Positions 29,190-39,200 of a DNA stretch of 64,000 nt are shown here, one piece after another. The position numbers and the translations under genes were made by a program. The notes below the pieces were generated by a model, which saw only the letters and a program-made list of their open reading frames with translations, was not told where the DNA came from and searched no databases. The DNA comes from Aspidiotus rigidus (taxonomy: Eukaryota; Arthropoda; Insecta; Hemiptera; Diaspididae), in contig JAVHKY010000046.1 in NCBI GenBank assembly GCA_035079385.1, positions 1,984,001 to 2,048,000 of the forward strand, written 5' to 3'. Numbering within the stretch: position 1 is the first letter of the stretch; each line of letters starts with the position of its first letter.

Positions 29190-29345
29190 GGTCAGGGTTG
29201 CGATGTTTTAAACAAACGATGTTTAAAACGTGTTCAAAACATGTTTAAAACAGCAAAAATCGAGAAATTTACATTGGCTCTTATGAGAATGTTTTAAACG
29301 TTTTAAACAAATTTTTTGTTTTAAACGTGTTTTTTTTTTTAAAAA
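29190..29345. repeat. GTTTTAAAC motif array
   Basis: GTTTTAAAC, GTTTAAAAC and close variants recur about eight times, ending in a T-run/A-run just before the AGGTTCATGC hairpin at 29355. It occupies the same position relative to a unit start as the ACGTTCA array at 22030-22225. Confidence 0.75.
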
Positions 29346-29527
29346 AAAGTTTTTAGGTTCATGCTCGTTCTACGAGGCATGAACCACTTGCAATCGCTTT
29401 TTCATCAGGTTCAGCCTCACGTTTGTTATTTTTGTTCTCCGACCTTTCGATTTCGATTTAGGATGTACACGATAGTTTTACCGCAATGAGAAAACAAGAA
29501 AAGTTGTTTTTGCGTTCGAATGTGAAC

Positions 29528-29908
29528 CTGCCGTACAAAGTTGAATTGACGTATATGCGAAAACAACGATCACGGAAAAATATCAAAAAGAATATAAAAA
29601 TGTATTCAAAAGATATTAAGATCGCATAAGTTGCTCACTCATAGCAATTTTCAACGCAGAATTCGATGATTACCCATAATAATTTTCTTCAATAAGTGCT
29701 CAATCTTTAGATACGGTACATCTTTCACCTCGTGATGCGTATACGTCCAAAAAAGGGACGTATATGCACTGATATGCAATCGACTGTGATAGTAGTGGTG
29801 TGTGAATACGAAGCTTCGTTATCAACACACATACAGCCCATTGATCCGAAGGCCTTGTCTCGGTGATCGTTGTTATCGCATATACGTCAATTTACCTTTG
29901 TACGGCAG
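29528..29908. mobile_element. MITE, CTGCCGTACAAAG family, copy 1
   Basis: Inverted ends CTGCCGTACAAAGTTGAATT and CAATTTACCTTTGTACGGCAG; the TIR homology extends about 45 bases (GACGTATATGCG, AACAACGATCACGG). Related copies are at 60566-60940 and 61678-62149. Non-coding. Confidence 0.85.
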
Positions 29909-30060
29909 CTGCTGCTGACGTCGTCTTAGGAATAAACCACGATAAACGAGTTAATGATAAACTAGATGAAAATAGAAAATAATGTGAATCGATTAAATAA
30001 GAATGTTAATAAAGGTGTACCTATACGAAAATACGATTGAACAGATGAATTGTGAACCTA

Positions 30061-30179
30061 ATATTTGTGATAATATTGTGTCTAATTGTAGTAAAGCTGA
30101 TAGAACTAGCAAACTAAATTATTTGAAGAACAGAGAGGAATTATGTTTAAAACAGCGTATAGTGAATACGTTATGAGAT
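30061..30179 (+). repeat. arm of an inverted partial duplication
   Basis: Returns in reverse complement at 30360-30462 (landmark TATTGTGTCTAATTGTAGTA). The right arm matches the unit 4 version more closely in places (ACGGCGTAATTATT), suggesting gene conversion or an insertion from another copy. Confidence 0.7.
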
Positions 30180-30417
30180 GAACCGTGAAACCATTCGCCC
30201 GAAAAAACGTAAATTATACCATACAATATGCGATGTCCCTATCGGTGAGTATGATGAAATGATTCATCGGAAAAAAGTAGAGTTGATCGTGACTGTATTC
30301 CTATCAAAAAAGCGGAATATTATAGGTAGTGAGAATCGACTAAGGATTCTTTCCAAACGTTATCTCATAACGTATTCGCTCTGTTCTTCAAATAATTACG
30401 CCGTTTTCGTTCGTTAG
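30178..30417 (+). CDS. hypothetical ORF in unit 5
   Basis: Starts MNRETIRPKKRKLYHTICDV. It is shared in part with unit 4 (28150-28205 and 28679-28770). It runs into the inverted duplication and is not recognised. Confidence 0.2.
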   Translation: MNRETIRPKKRKLYHTICDVPIGEYDEMIHRKKVELIVTVFLSKKRNIIGSENRLRILSKRYLITYSLCSSNNYAVFVR

Positions 30418-30477
30418 TTCTATCAGCTTTACTACAATTAGACACAATATTATCACAAATATCAGGGCCCTACTACA

Positions 30478-30738
30478 ATGTGTGGTAGTTCAACTAATAG
30501 TAGCTATGAAAGTGATGAAATTTCAAGTTCAGGTGTAGACAGTAATGATAGTGATGGAAAATTTATTGAAAAACAGGATGACGTAGATAAGTGTCGCGAT
30601 GATGAAACTGTATTGTTGTTTAACAAAGGTATTAGTTTTGCTCCTGGTGAAAATAGAACTCCTTGTTCATCTCTTTATGATCCTTATGCTGAAGCATGTA
30701 CATTCATCAAAAGTTATGCTGGTAGGTTATTCTCGTGA
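30478..30738 (+). pseudogene. Helitron protein N-terminal-like ORF fragment
   Basis: An 86-codon frame: an acidic serine-rich start (SNDSDGKF), then LFNKGISFAPGENRTPCSSL and YDPYAEACTFIKSYAG. The pattern xAPGExxxPxSxLYDxYAExxTFPxIYxG precedes the Helitron-like Rep domain in many animal Helitron/Helentron proteins. Here the F-P-x-I-Y part is altered and the frame ends soon after, so only a relic remains. No HUH (Rep) or helicase motif was found downstream. Its position inside unit 5 supports calling the units rolling-circle elements. Confidence 0.45.
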
Positions 30739-31069
30739 ATTGCGTACTTCCCTATTACCTAGCCTATTATTATCAAGCAGAATAGAGTTGATAAGTTGGC
30801 TGAAAGCTGAACGTCTGAAGCCAAAGTCACATAATTTTGGGAAACAAGCTGAAATTTGTTTTACTTATTCACACGGTACAATGCTTATTCATAAAAAGAC
30901 ATGAGCAAGTGACTGTTCAGTTGTTCTGTGAGTGGAAATTATGTCGACATCCCTGTAGTATAAAGGTTTATTGACGTAGGTCAATTCATATAATAGTAAC
31001 AATCAGAGAGAAATAGTCTTCCTTCATCGTCCAAAAGAGACAGTTTGCCTGATTGTAAATTTTGATGTA

Positions 31070-31296
31070 CAGGGTGCGGCAAAAGTCGGTTTCCCAATTT
31101 GTATCAAAAAACAAAAGAAAAGAAAAGAAAAGAAGAAGAAAAAAAAAAGTCCGTATACAAAACTTTTTTTTTTCTCTGAAACTCCTTTTTTCTGACAGAA
31201 AAAAAAGTTTTCTTTTTTTTTTTTTTTTTTTTTTTTTTCTTTTCTTTTCTCTTGTTTTTTGATGCAAATTGGGAAACCGACTTTTGCCGCACCCTG
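31070..31296. mobile_element. mariner-type MITE with TA duplication
   Basis: Starts CAGGGTGCGGCAAAAGTCGG and ends with its inverse; arms of about 50 bp surround an A/G-rich and T/C-rich loop. TA flanks both ends (31068-31069, 31297-31298). Tc1/mariner TIRs commonly begin CAGGGTG and insert at TA. It is non-autonomous; lysine-rich and phenylalanine-rich frames on both strands are artefacts. Confidence 0.85.
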
Positions 31297-31375
31297 TATG
31301 TCAATTCAATTCAGTATGGTACTAACAAGAACGCAAAAAAAATTCAATCAAGAACCTCTTCCGGCCTGTCGCGGG

Positions 31376-31572
31376 CCAAGGTGTTTGAAAAGAGGTGTGC
31401 TCAGTTCGATTGTAAACAAAACGCAACCCGCACACACATTTAAAAATACATGGGACGCGGAACCAAGTGAGGTCACCCGGTTCCGTTTTTACATTGTTTC
31501 AAATGGAGATCAGCTGATGTAGCGCCTTGTTGTTTACATTGAGCTGAGCACACTTCTTTTCAAACACCTTGG
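31376..31572. mobile_element. 197-bp MITE inside the unit 5 terminal hairpin
   Basis: The ends CCAAGGTGTTTGAAAAGAGG and its inverse CTTCTTTTCAAACACCTTGG are inverted repeats of about 29 bp. TCGCGGG is duplicated at 31369-31375 and 31573-31579. The insertion splits the 3' hairpin of unit 5; removing it and one copy of the duplication gives an intact GGCCTGTCGCGGGCCG stem. Confidence 0.85.
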
Positions 31573-31586
31573 TCGCGGGCCGCTTG

Positions 31587-32025
31587 TTTTTGCAACCCTG
31601 GTCCAAACTCCAAACGTGAATCCTTGTGCACATGACGGCGGCCCGTGGAGTGTGTATTTTGTACGTGGTTTTCGTCAATCCTTATCACATCTGTGGACGC
31701 TTTTTTCGAAAGTCGTTCTATAGGCGTCAGCGCAGTCCATAATAGTGTATAGTCAAAGGTTATGGATATGTATGTAGTAGTGTAGTAGTACTCAGCCCTA
31801 GAGAGTAGAGGACATTTTGAAATCATAATATTATTTAGTTTGAAATTGACTATCACGTTTAGTTTCTCACCGATAGTCTCCCATTGGGCGCGTTCTGTGA
31901 GTATCTTTGTATCCTATTCATTTTTATTGCTCAATTTTGCAGCATTGGGCTTGGCCGCGAGGCTCGTTTGAAATTTTTCCTGAAAAACCATCACCACGCC
32001 TTTGAAAATATCGAACACGGCTGTC
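31587..32025 (+). promoter_or_regulatory. G-gamma upstream region and probable 5' UTR exon
   Basis: No other gene is seen. A splice-acceptor-like TTTATTGCTCAATTTTGCAG ends at about 31942, 84 bases before the G-gamma ATG, so the 5' UTR is probably spliced here. Core promoter elements could not be assigned. Confidence 0.35.
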
Positions 32026-32238
32026 ATGGATATGATGATATCGAATCTACAGCAACAGCGGCAGATAAACGAACAGTTGAGGAGAGAAGCTGCCATCAAA
32101 CGTATTCTTGTGTCACAAGCTGTTCAAGATATCATCAAATTCATCCAAGAACACGAAAATGAAGATTACCTTCTCAAGGGTTTCACTTCGCAGAAAGCAA
32201 ATCCATTTCGCGAGAAAGGGGGCTGTATTTTGCTATAA
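32026..32238 (+). CDS. heterotrimeric G-protein gamma subunit
   Basis: A 70-residue protein of normal G-gamma length. It binds G-beta and anchors the dimer to the membrane in GPCR signalling. It starts MDMMISNLQQQRQINEQLRR, has the helical EQLRREAAIKR segment, then HENEDYLLKGFTSQKANPFR, and ends with the CaaX box CILL, whose terminal leucine predicts geranylgeranylation. It resembles the Drosophila G-gamma-1 type. The ATG at 32026 is chosen because MD-M at the start is conserved; an upstream in-frame TTG at 32002 is not a plausible start. The coding region has no intron. It is convergent with EHMT, whose stop lies 825 bases downstream. Confidence 0.95.
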   Translation: MDMMISNLQQQRQINEQLRREAAIKRILVSQAVQDIIKFIQEHENEDYLLKGFTSQKANPFREKGGCILL

Positions 32239-33062
32239 ATGTCTCGATTTTATTCCATTTCTTTTCAAGTTCTTGTAACGTATTATCATTATCTTTGGGT
32301 AATACTATTCTTTGTTAAAGTTTGATACCATTCGGAAGAAATAATGTCGTGTAAGAAAGAACCTTCCGAGCTCTTTATCTTGTAGATGAATTCTAATTCC
32401 TGTACTGAATAGATTGATTCATAAAAGTAACTCACGTCCTTGATTGATGAATATAATTTGATTCATTTCAACGGAGAAGATTATTAATCCCAAGATGTAT
32501 AAAAATAACCGTAAATTCCAACACAGAGATGAGATAAAACAATAAATTAAAACTTAAACAGAGAAAATGAAGTAAAAAGATAATTTCAAAACGAAACTTA
32601 ACGTGAGTGTAAGACCCGAAAATGAATGTTCCGCGTACATTAAAAATGAACAAAATGAATGAAAATTATACTTTAAGAACTCATTAATGAATACTTCTGA
32701 GGTAAATTCGAGGATATGAGAAGAGTTTATAGTACGTGATATCATATATAGGCTGATGTAAGAATTCAACCAGTCATAACTCAAAAATTTGATATTTTTA
32801 TCAAGTTTCGATGGAAATATCGCAGAAAAAAGAAGATGAAAGATGCCGTGTCAAAAGTTCGGCGTGATTGCTGAACACGTTTATATTTCGTCACTGCCAG
32901 TATAATTCCCAACATTTCAGCTGACTTGGCGAGTTCATCGTTGAGAATTAAAATCAGGATCGAATTCCAATTTCGTACATTCTTAGCTGAAGAGTTTTCA
33001 GGTCAGTTTGGATAACGATGCATCCGAATAGTAGTTACTCAGCTGACGAGAAACGAGATTAA
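32239..33062. other. intergenic between convergent G-gamma and EHMT
   Basis: Should hold both 3' UTRs. No canonical AATAAA could be assigned confidently on either strand. Short minus-strand frames are AT-rich chance ORFs. Confidence 0.5.
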
Positions 33063-33204
33063 TCAGTCCTCCATTTGTAACTTTTTATTATACGCATCCA
33101 ACGTCCCTTGAATCGTCTTCCCTGAATAACGACAAGATGTGGCTCCACAAGTGCATGTAAATGATTTGTACTTGATGATCCAGAATTTCTCGCCATAATC
33201 AAAT
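33063..33204 (-). CDS. EHMT: EHMT last exon (SET end, post-SET, stop)
   Basis: Encodes [40 protein letters not shown] and KLQMED, then TGA (33065-33063). The post-SET CxC-x4-C zinc cysteines are visible. Confidence 0.95.
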
Positions 33205-36200
33205 CTATGAGCACAAAAACATTTAATAGTCAGAAATCTCAATCATTAATTCTCAGTCTTTCGATAGAAATAGAACAGGAAGGTGTTGAAACAGAATAAT
33301 ACACTGAAATAAAATGTACCCGAGTTCTTCGTATGGTTCGATATCTCTATTAGCGAAGAAAGCTATACGAGGAAAATGTAAATCTTGATGATTCACGAAT
33401 ACTTTAACAGGTTGTAAATTAGGAACACAACTATGATTGATGAAACGCGCTATGTTTCCATACCGAAATGCATCAATACAATATGTTTCTCCATCCTGAA
33501 ACAAAACAATGCAGTACTGAAGAAACGACATATAAAACAATTATTTTCTTCAAATTAACATGAACATATTATCACGCACCTTATTATCCAAGTCGAAGAG
33601 ATACGAGTCATCTTCCCGCGTATCTGCTTCTGTATCCGAAATTATTTCACCTACATATCTGCAGTGAGCATAAAAGATTAATTATTCATACAAGCGATTC
33701 CTCGAGCCAATATAGAAAGCAACTTTCTCAAAGAAGAATACGTACTCGCAAACGTAAGAGCCTTTAAGAATTGTTCTCAGAGTAATTACACCCCATCCTT
33801 TCTCTTTTGTACGGAACAACTGAAACCTACTCGTGACACCATGCTGTACCACTCGATTATTGCACGTGATTTTGTTACAAGAACAGAGCGAGTTGCATTC
33901 AAAGATCATGGGTGGTTCTACAGAACATATTGAAAACCCAAATTAATGGGTTTATTTCCGCTTTAAGTACGTTCTTTCACCCGCACTGTTACTCACCCAT
34001 AAAATTGAAATCGGATGACAATTTTCCATCATCTGTGTACCAACAACGTAAACTAAGTTTGCCACAAGTGCATGAGATCGAATTGCAAGAATCTATACAG
34101 CTACAAGACTGGAGGACAGAGGAAGAAATGCATAAATGAATGACGTCAAATAATCATCATTGATAGGTATTTCGAAACCTAGAAATCGTTATGCTCACTC
34201 TAAGTGATGTAATCGTTCTATCTACTTTAATATTAGAAGTGAAACAGTTCTCAGTGATGTATACAAAATCTACGGGCATAGGTTCGTCGTCTACAGCATT
34301 CACACACTGTATTGGATTCTGTTCATGACCTCTAGTGATGTCGCTAAAAAAAGCACAAGACGTACAAATTAAACACAATTTGGCACAATAAATGGCAGAA
34401 AATTTACTTTGAACATACTTGGTTAAAATTTTAATAGTCTTTTCTCGACATCTAGCCGTCATCTCTTTCAGCTGAATATTTAGTTTAATAGCGTTATACG
34501 AGTCGCAAGGTTTATTCACACAACAATCCAATGCTAACAGACCAGCTACATTTCGGATATCTGTTCTGGCACCTTGCGCTAACAACAAAATTACGCAAGG
34601 ATAATGCTCTTGCCTCGCACATACATGCCTGTAATTTAGAAATAACTTTATGTTCACGTCAATCTCAGCCGACGACACATTCATTTTACTCAATTATGGG
34701 TTGTTTTTGTTTTTTTGGTTTCTTATTTTCGCTCTTCGCGTTATTGATATCTTCATCTCATAGATGTGAGCGAGGGTAATACCGCCGGTAATGGTTTGTG
34801 GCGGAGAAACCATCCACAAATAAAACTAGACAACGCATTAACATTCACTTCACTTACAAAGGTGTATCTCCGTGCACGTTAGTGCAGTTAATATCGGAAT
34901 TGAAGTGCAGTAACGCATCTGAAGTGTCGACGCTTCCTGAATATACGGCCCAATGTAGAGCAACATTGTGCTCTGAATCTCGTACCAGAGGATCAGCTCC
35001 TTTGGAGAGCAACAATCTATTTTCAACAAAAGAGATGAAGCTGAATTAATCCAAGTTAATCTTCGAGTTAAATTTTTAGAGCTTGTTGAATTGATGAATA
35101 TTTCTATGAGAAAGAAATTGTTACTTCAAAATGTTTCGATGAGTACTGATACTTAAATAGTTGAAATTATTTGTAAAACTAAAGAAAGAACAAATTTTGC
35201 AAGTTGATTTTGTCGGCTCGTGAAAATTATGCGTTTCCTACAGGTCGATTTCTGAGATACTTCCAAAACCCCAAGCTCGAGAACGTCGGAATAGGAGGTC
35301 TCAGGATGACGCGCAAAAAAAAACAAAACAAAAATACGAACATAGCTGCATATACTCATAGGTAATCTAATATATAAAATAGAATGTTTGTCTGTAAGTA
35401 CCTACATAATTCCAGAACTTTTCAACGCTTTTACCTATCAACTTCGAATTTTTTTTGAAAAATTTTCCTTTTATTCTGGTAAGGTTTTTGGATAAATTTC
35501 GACTATATGGCTCCCTCGGGGTGCAGTAGTGAAGGAAAACATTGGGAATAAAGCAAGGATTATTGACTGCTTTTCATTGTTCGCGTTGTTCCAGTTCCAG
35601 ACGTTCAAACGCATTAATCGTCTTCAAATAAGTCGAGCGTCATAGTTCTAAAAATTCAATTATCATGATAAATCGAGTTTTACTCATTTTCATGAAAAAT
35701 TGAAGAGAACAAAATTGTAGTCCTTATATTCCTTTTCAAATGAGCTTAATTTCAGATTTTTAGGAGAAAATTTGGCGACTAAAAATTGGTATTTCGGCTG
35801 GTGCGTATTTAACCTTATTGTGTTCACACAGAGAGAGAGAATAAATAATTAAACCGGTTGCTCGCTATAAATCCGGAAAGATTATTTGTAGAACACATCG
35901 AGTGATGCACCATCTGGTGGCGGGCTCTCTGATTGGTGGATTGAGACAACAAGGTGATGTTGATGAAAAAAGTCTGGCAAAAAATTCGAAATTGGGTTCG
36001 CTGGAAAGAACTTTTGATAGCTACAACTTTTATTCTCTGCACTTTTTAATAGAAATTCATATTGAAAGAGACAGTTGATTTTATGTGTATATTGTATAAT
36101 ATCTTCTTATGGTAACACATACGCGATCACTTTCTTGTCCAGTTTCTAAAAATTGCCACCTGCAGCGCAACCACTCTGTATTTCGCAAATTCAAATATCA

Positions 36201-39200
36201 CATGAGTGAGAAAAAATTGCAAGTTCTGTAAATATTTTGAAAGAAGATGTTTATGTAAAATAATTTTTTAAAAATTTGCTCTACTTTAGTGATACAAGTA
36301 ATTGTGCGTCAGGTGAATATCGTCGTCAGATTTTAAAACCACCTAAGAAAAGGTACCATCAGGTTTAAGAAAGAAATGTGAAAATTACGTCCGGTTGCTC
36401 ATACAGAAAACAACTACATAATTGCGTCTCATGCGTCTGTACGAGTAATGCGTTGGCGGTATGGCTGTCTTTTACCTACTGTCCATCAATTCCCTTCATC
36501 ATTGTGACTGGCAAAATATTGATAAATTTGTCTGTATTTTGCTGCAATGCAGTCTTTACACGTCAAGTAAACTTTTATGTGAATTGGTATTCGGAATTCA
36601 CTTCAAATCAGTTTTTACCCATATTTAATTCTACCGGTGTAATTACGTATCGGTTTTTAGTTTTTGCGTAAATTAGTTATCTATACTGCATGTATCCACA
36701 CACTCTTGTGTCTTCAATCTAGACAGTAAATATTATTGGTAAAAATGAAGTATTTTCAGCAGTACAAAATCCTTGAAAAATTTAGACAGCTAGGTAGCAA
36801 CGCGACCCCTTAAGACGTAAGATACCTTCGAAATCCAAATATCTATAAAACAGATATCTTCTCCACACATGGCTGGGGGTCAGGCGCGACGCCAACTGCT
36901 TATCCAAGATATAGAATACATATACAAAATAATTTATAGTTAAAAAGTCTCACAATAAGTTTTGGTTTCACAGAAGTCTACTGTATAGGTATGCCTTAGG
37001 GGTCGGCTCCTGCGAAAGAAAAAGACCCGATGGCTTTATAGCCGGATTTAGCTTTGTGTTTGAAAACAAAAATACTTATATACTAGGGATTTCCTCTTCC
37101 GAAAAGATCAATAAACTATGGATATGTCTGTCTTTCCTTCAAATAGTTCAAAATTTCTTGATATGGGCTAGGTTAGGACTGAGAAGGGACCGGCAAAGCT
37201 TCCAGATTTTATTGAACATGATAATACAGGAGGGGGGTAGTTAGTAGATGAGAATACAAGCGAAAAATTTGGTCACCTCGTCGGGATCCGAACCCGAGAC
37301 CTTTCGTATCTTCTAAAAGTATTTAAACCAAAAACCATTCTCTGATAACGTCACATTGTCCTGGAAGTATACCTATAGCCCTAATACTACGCCCCGGGAA
37401 AAATTTCAAAAACCCTTGAGCGTCGAAGACCTAATAAGTGGAATAGGTGTGCCTATACTGTTTATCGGGGAAAGTTTTTAAAACACGCATGCATCGTAAG
37501 TATGTTTTTGCGAAATGATTTTCAATGACGTAGGTAGCGCTTTTCAGCATTAGCACGGAGCGTGTGAAAGAAACAAAATAACGTCACCGACGGTCTTTTA
37601 CACACGGAAAACCGTTGCGAAAAAAACTATGACGTAAACACGTCGCACGAAAACGTATACTTCCGATATGTCTTCAAAGTATTTGTGTTTTAAAGCCTTG
37701 TAAATTACAAGTGTCGTAGGTGAGGTTAGGTTAGGTAACTCGTCAATGACATATGTACTCGTTATGAAAAGACTGACCTACGCCACGTGTACTGTAAATA
37801 GCCATTTTCTCACGATAAAGGCTATGTGTTGAGCGTAGTATAATGGAGACTACTACACATACAACAGTGAAGCTTAGTGAGCATACTGTATGTTGGCCTT
37901 GGAACAATAAAGCCTATAAGAAAACAGGTCTTAAAGTAGCAAAGGTCCAAATTTTTTTGAATCCTCAAAGTAAGTCACGTTCATTGATGACGTCACAAGG
38001 ATCGGACGAGGACATGAAGGTGGTCGATTTCTGAGGATACCTACCCTCTCTCATTCTCCAAAACACTGATAGCGGGTTCTCTGCTAAAAACATGAAATTT
38101 TTTGAAATACGCGAACTTGAACCATTTTCTGACATAAGTAAATAGTTTCTAATTGATGTTCAACAGCAATTGCGCCCCCCTCCCTCTCTCTGGCTAGATG
38201 TACTTGAAACCTCTTTCTAACAATTCTTCTTATTCATTTTCTGCTCTGTTCTGGAAGCTAAGTTGTGTTGCGGTATCGCTGTCTCTTCTTTTCTTTTTTT
38301 TTTTTTATTTCGGGACAGTTCGGCAAGTTTCTTCTTGATTCGTTTGGTTTGGGCTTTCACTCGATTTTAAACGTTTTTCCATCCTCTACTGTTGAATACC
38401 ATTTCTTTAAATTCTTCAAATTCTCGGTGGTCCAGCAACTTGTTCAGATGGAAATATTGGTCGTGTGGTAAATCATTCAGCTTGGTGATCTTCTTGCACA
38501 ATTGGTTTATTTCGTTCTTTACTCCCAACCTTTCGGCTTGCATCTTAGTGCTTTTCACTGCTGCACTGTTTCCTGGTAGCCTGATAGTGGTGTACTTGCG
38601 CATAATGCCTCGTCTACATGTTATATTGTAGAACAGGTTCCTTGTTAAAACGTTGCGAAACGTAGCCTACTATTTTCATGCAACAGGAGCTACAGTATTT
38701 TCATGTTTGTATATTTTCATACTCTGTGGACGCTGGCTGTGAAATAATTAGGAAAACCTTTAATTGCAAGGTAGAAGAATTTGAATTAGCGATAGGATAC
38801 AGAACGTTAAAATGGATGGTCCGAAAGATAGTAAAATGAATTATTGCCCGTAACATATTGCAATTGAAATATATCAAACGAGCGATAAGTAACAAGTAGC
38901 TTGACCGATAGGATATTATGATTCATTTTCATAAAATACATTTCGTGATATGACTTTGTCTTGAATACTTTGAAACACATTGGTTGTGAAAAATAATGGA
39001 TGGTACGAGGAATACGCGCGCGGATTTCTATCAACAAATAATGGAATAGAAGCTATCAACCGAGTGATAAAAGACGAACAAACGCTTCGCGAGCGCTTGC
39101 CGGTAGATCAGTTTCTAAGGATTCTTTTCGATTTTATACGGTCCTGCAAGTTATGGCCAAGCATACTGAACTAATGAAATACTCAAAATAGTAAAACTAG

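Larger units (their letters stand above)
29355..31586 (+). mobile_element. rolling-circle-like unit 5, with ORF and nested MITEs
   Basis: The 5' stem-loop AGGTTCATGCTCG is matched by GAACCT at 31352-31357 near the 3' end. That is followed by a CGGCC...GGCCG hairpin (interrupted by a MITE), CTTG (31583-31586) and a T-run. Three nested elements (29528-29908, 31070-31296, 31376-31572) and an inverted partial self-duplication (30061-30179 against 30360-30462) lie inside. The ORF 30478-30738 resembles a Helitron protein segment. The outline matches Helentron architecture. Confidence 0.6.

Noticed and set aside
31062..31304. Lysine-rich and phenylalanine-rich ORFs on both strands
   Set aside because: They are translations of the A/G- and T/C-rich loop of a mariner-type MITE.
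37262..37350. tRNA gene or SINE on the minus strand
   Set aside because: Only a B-box-like GGTTCGGATCC is present; no A box at the proper distance and no cloverleaf could be built.
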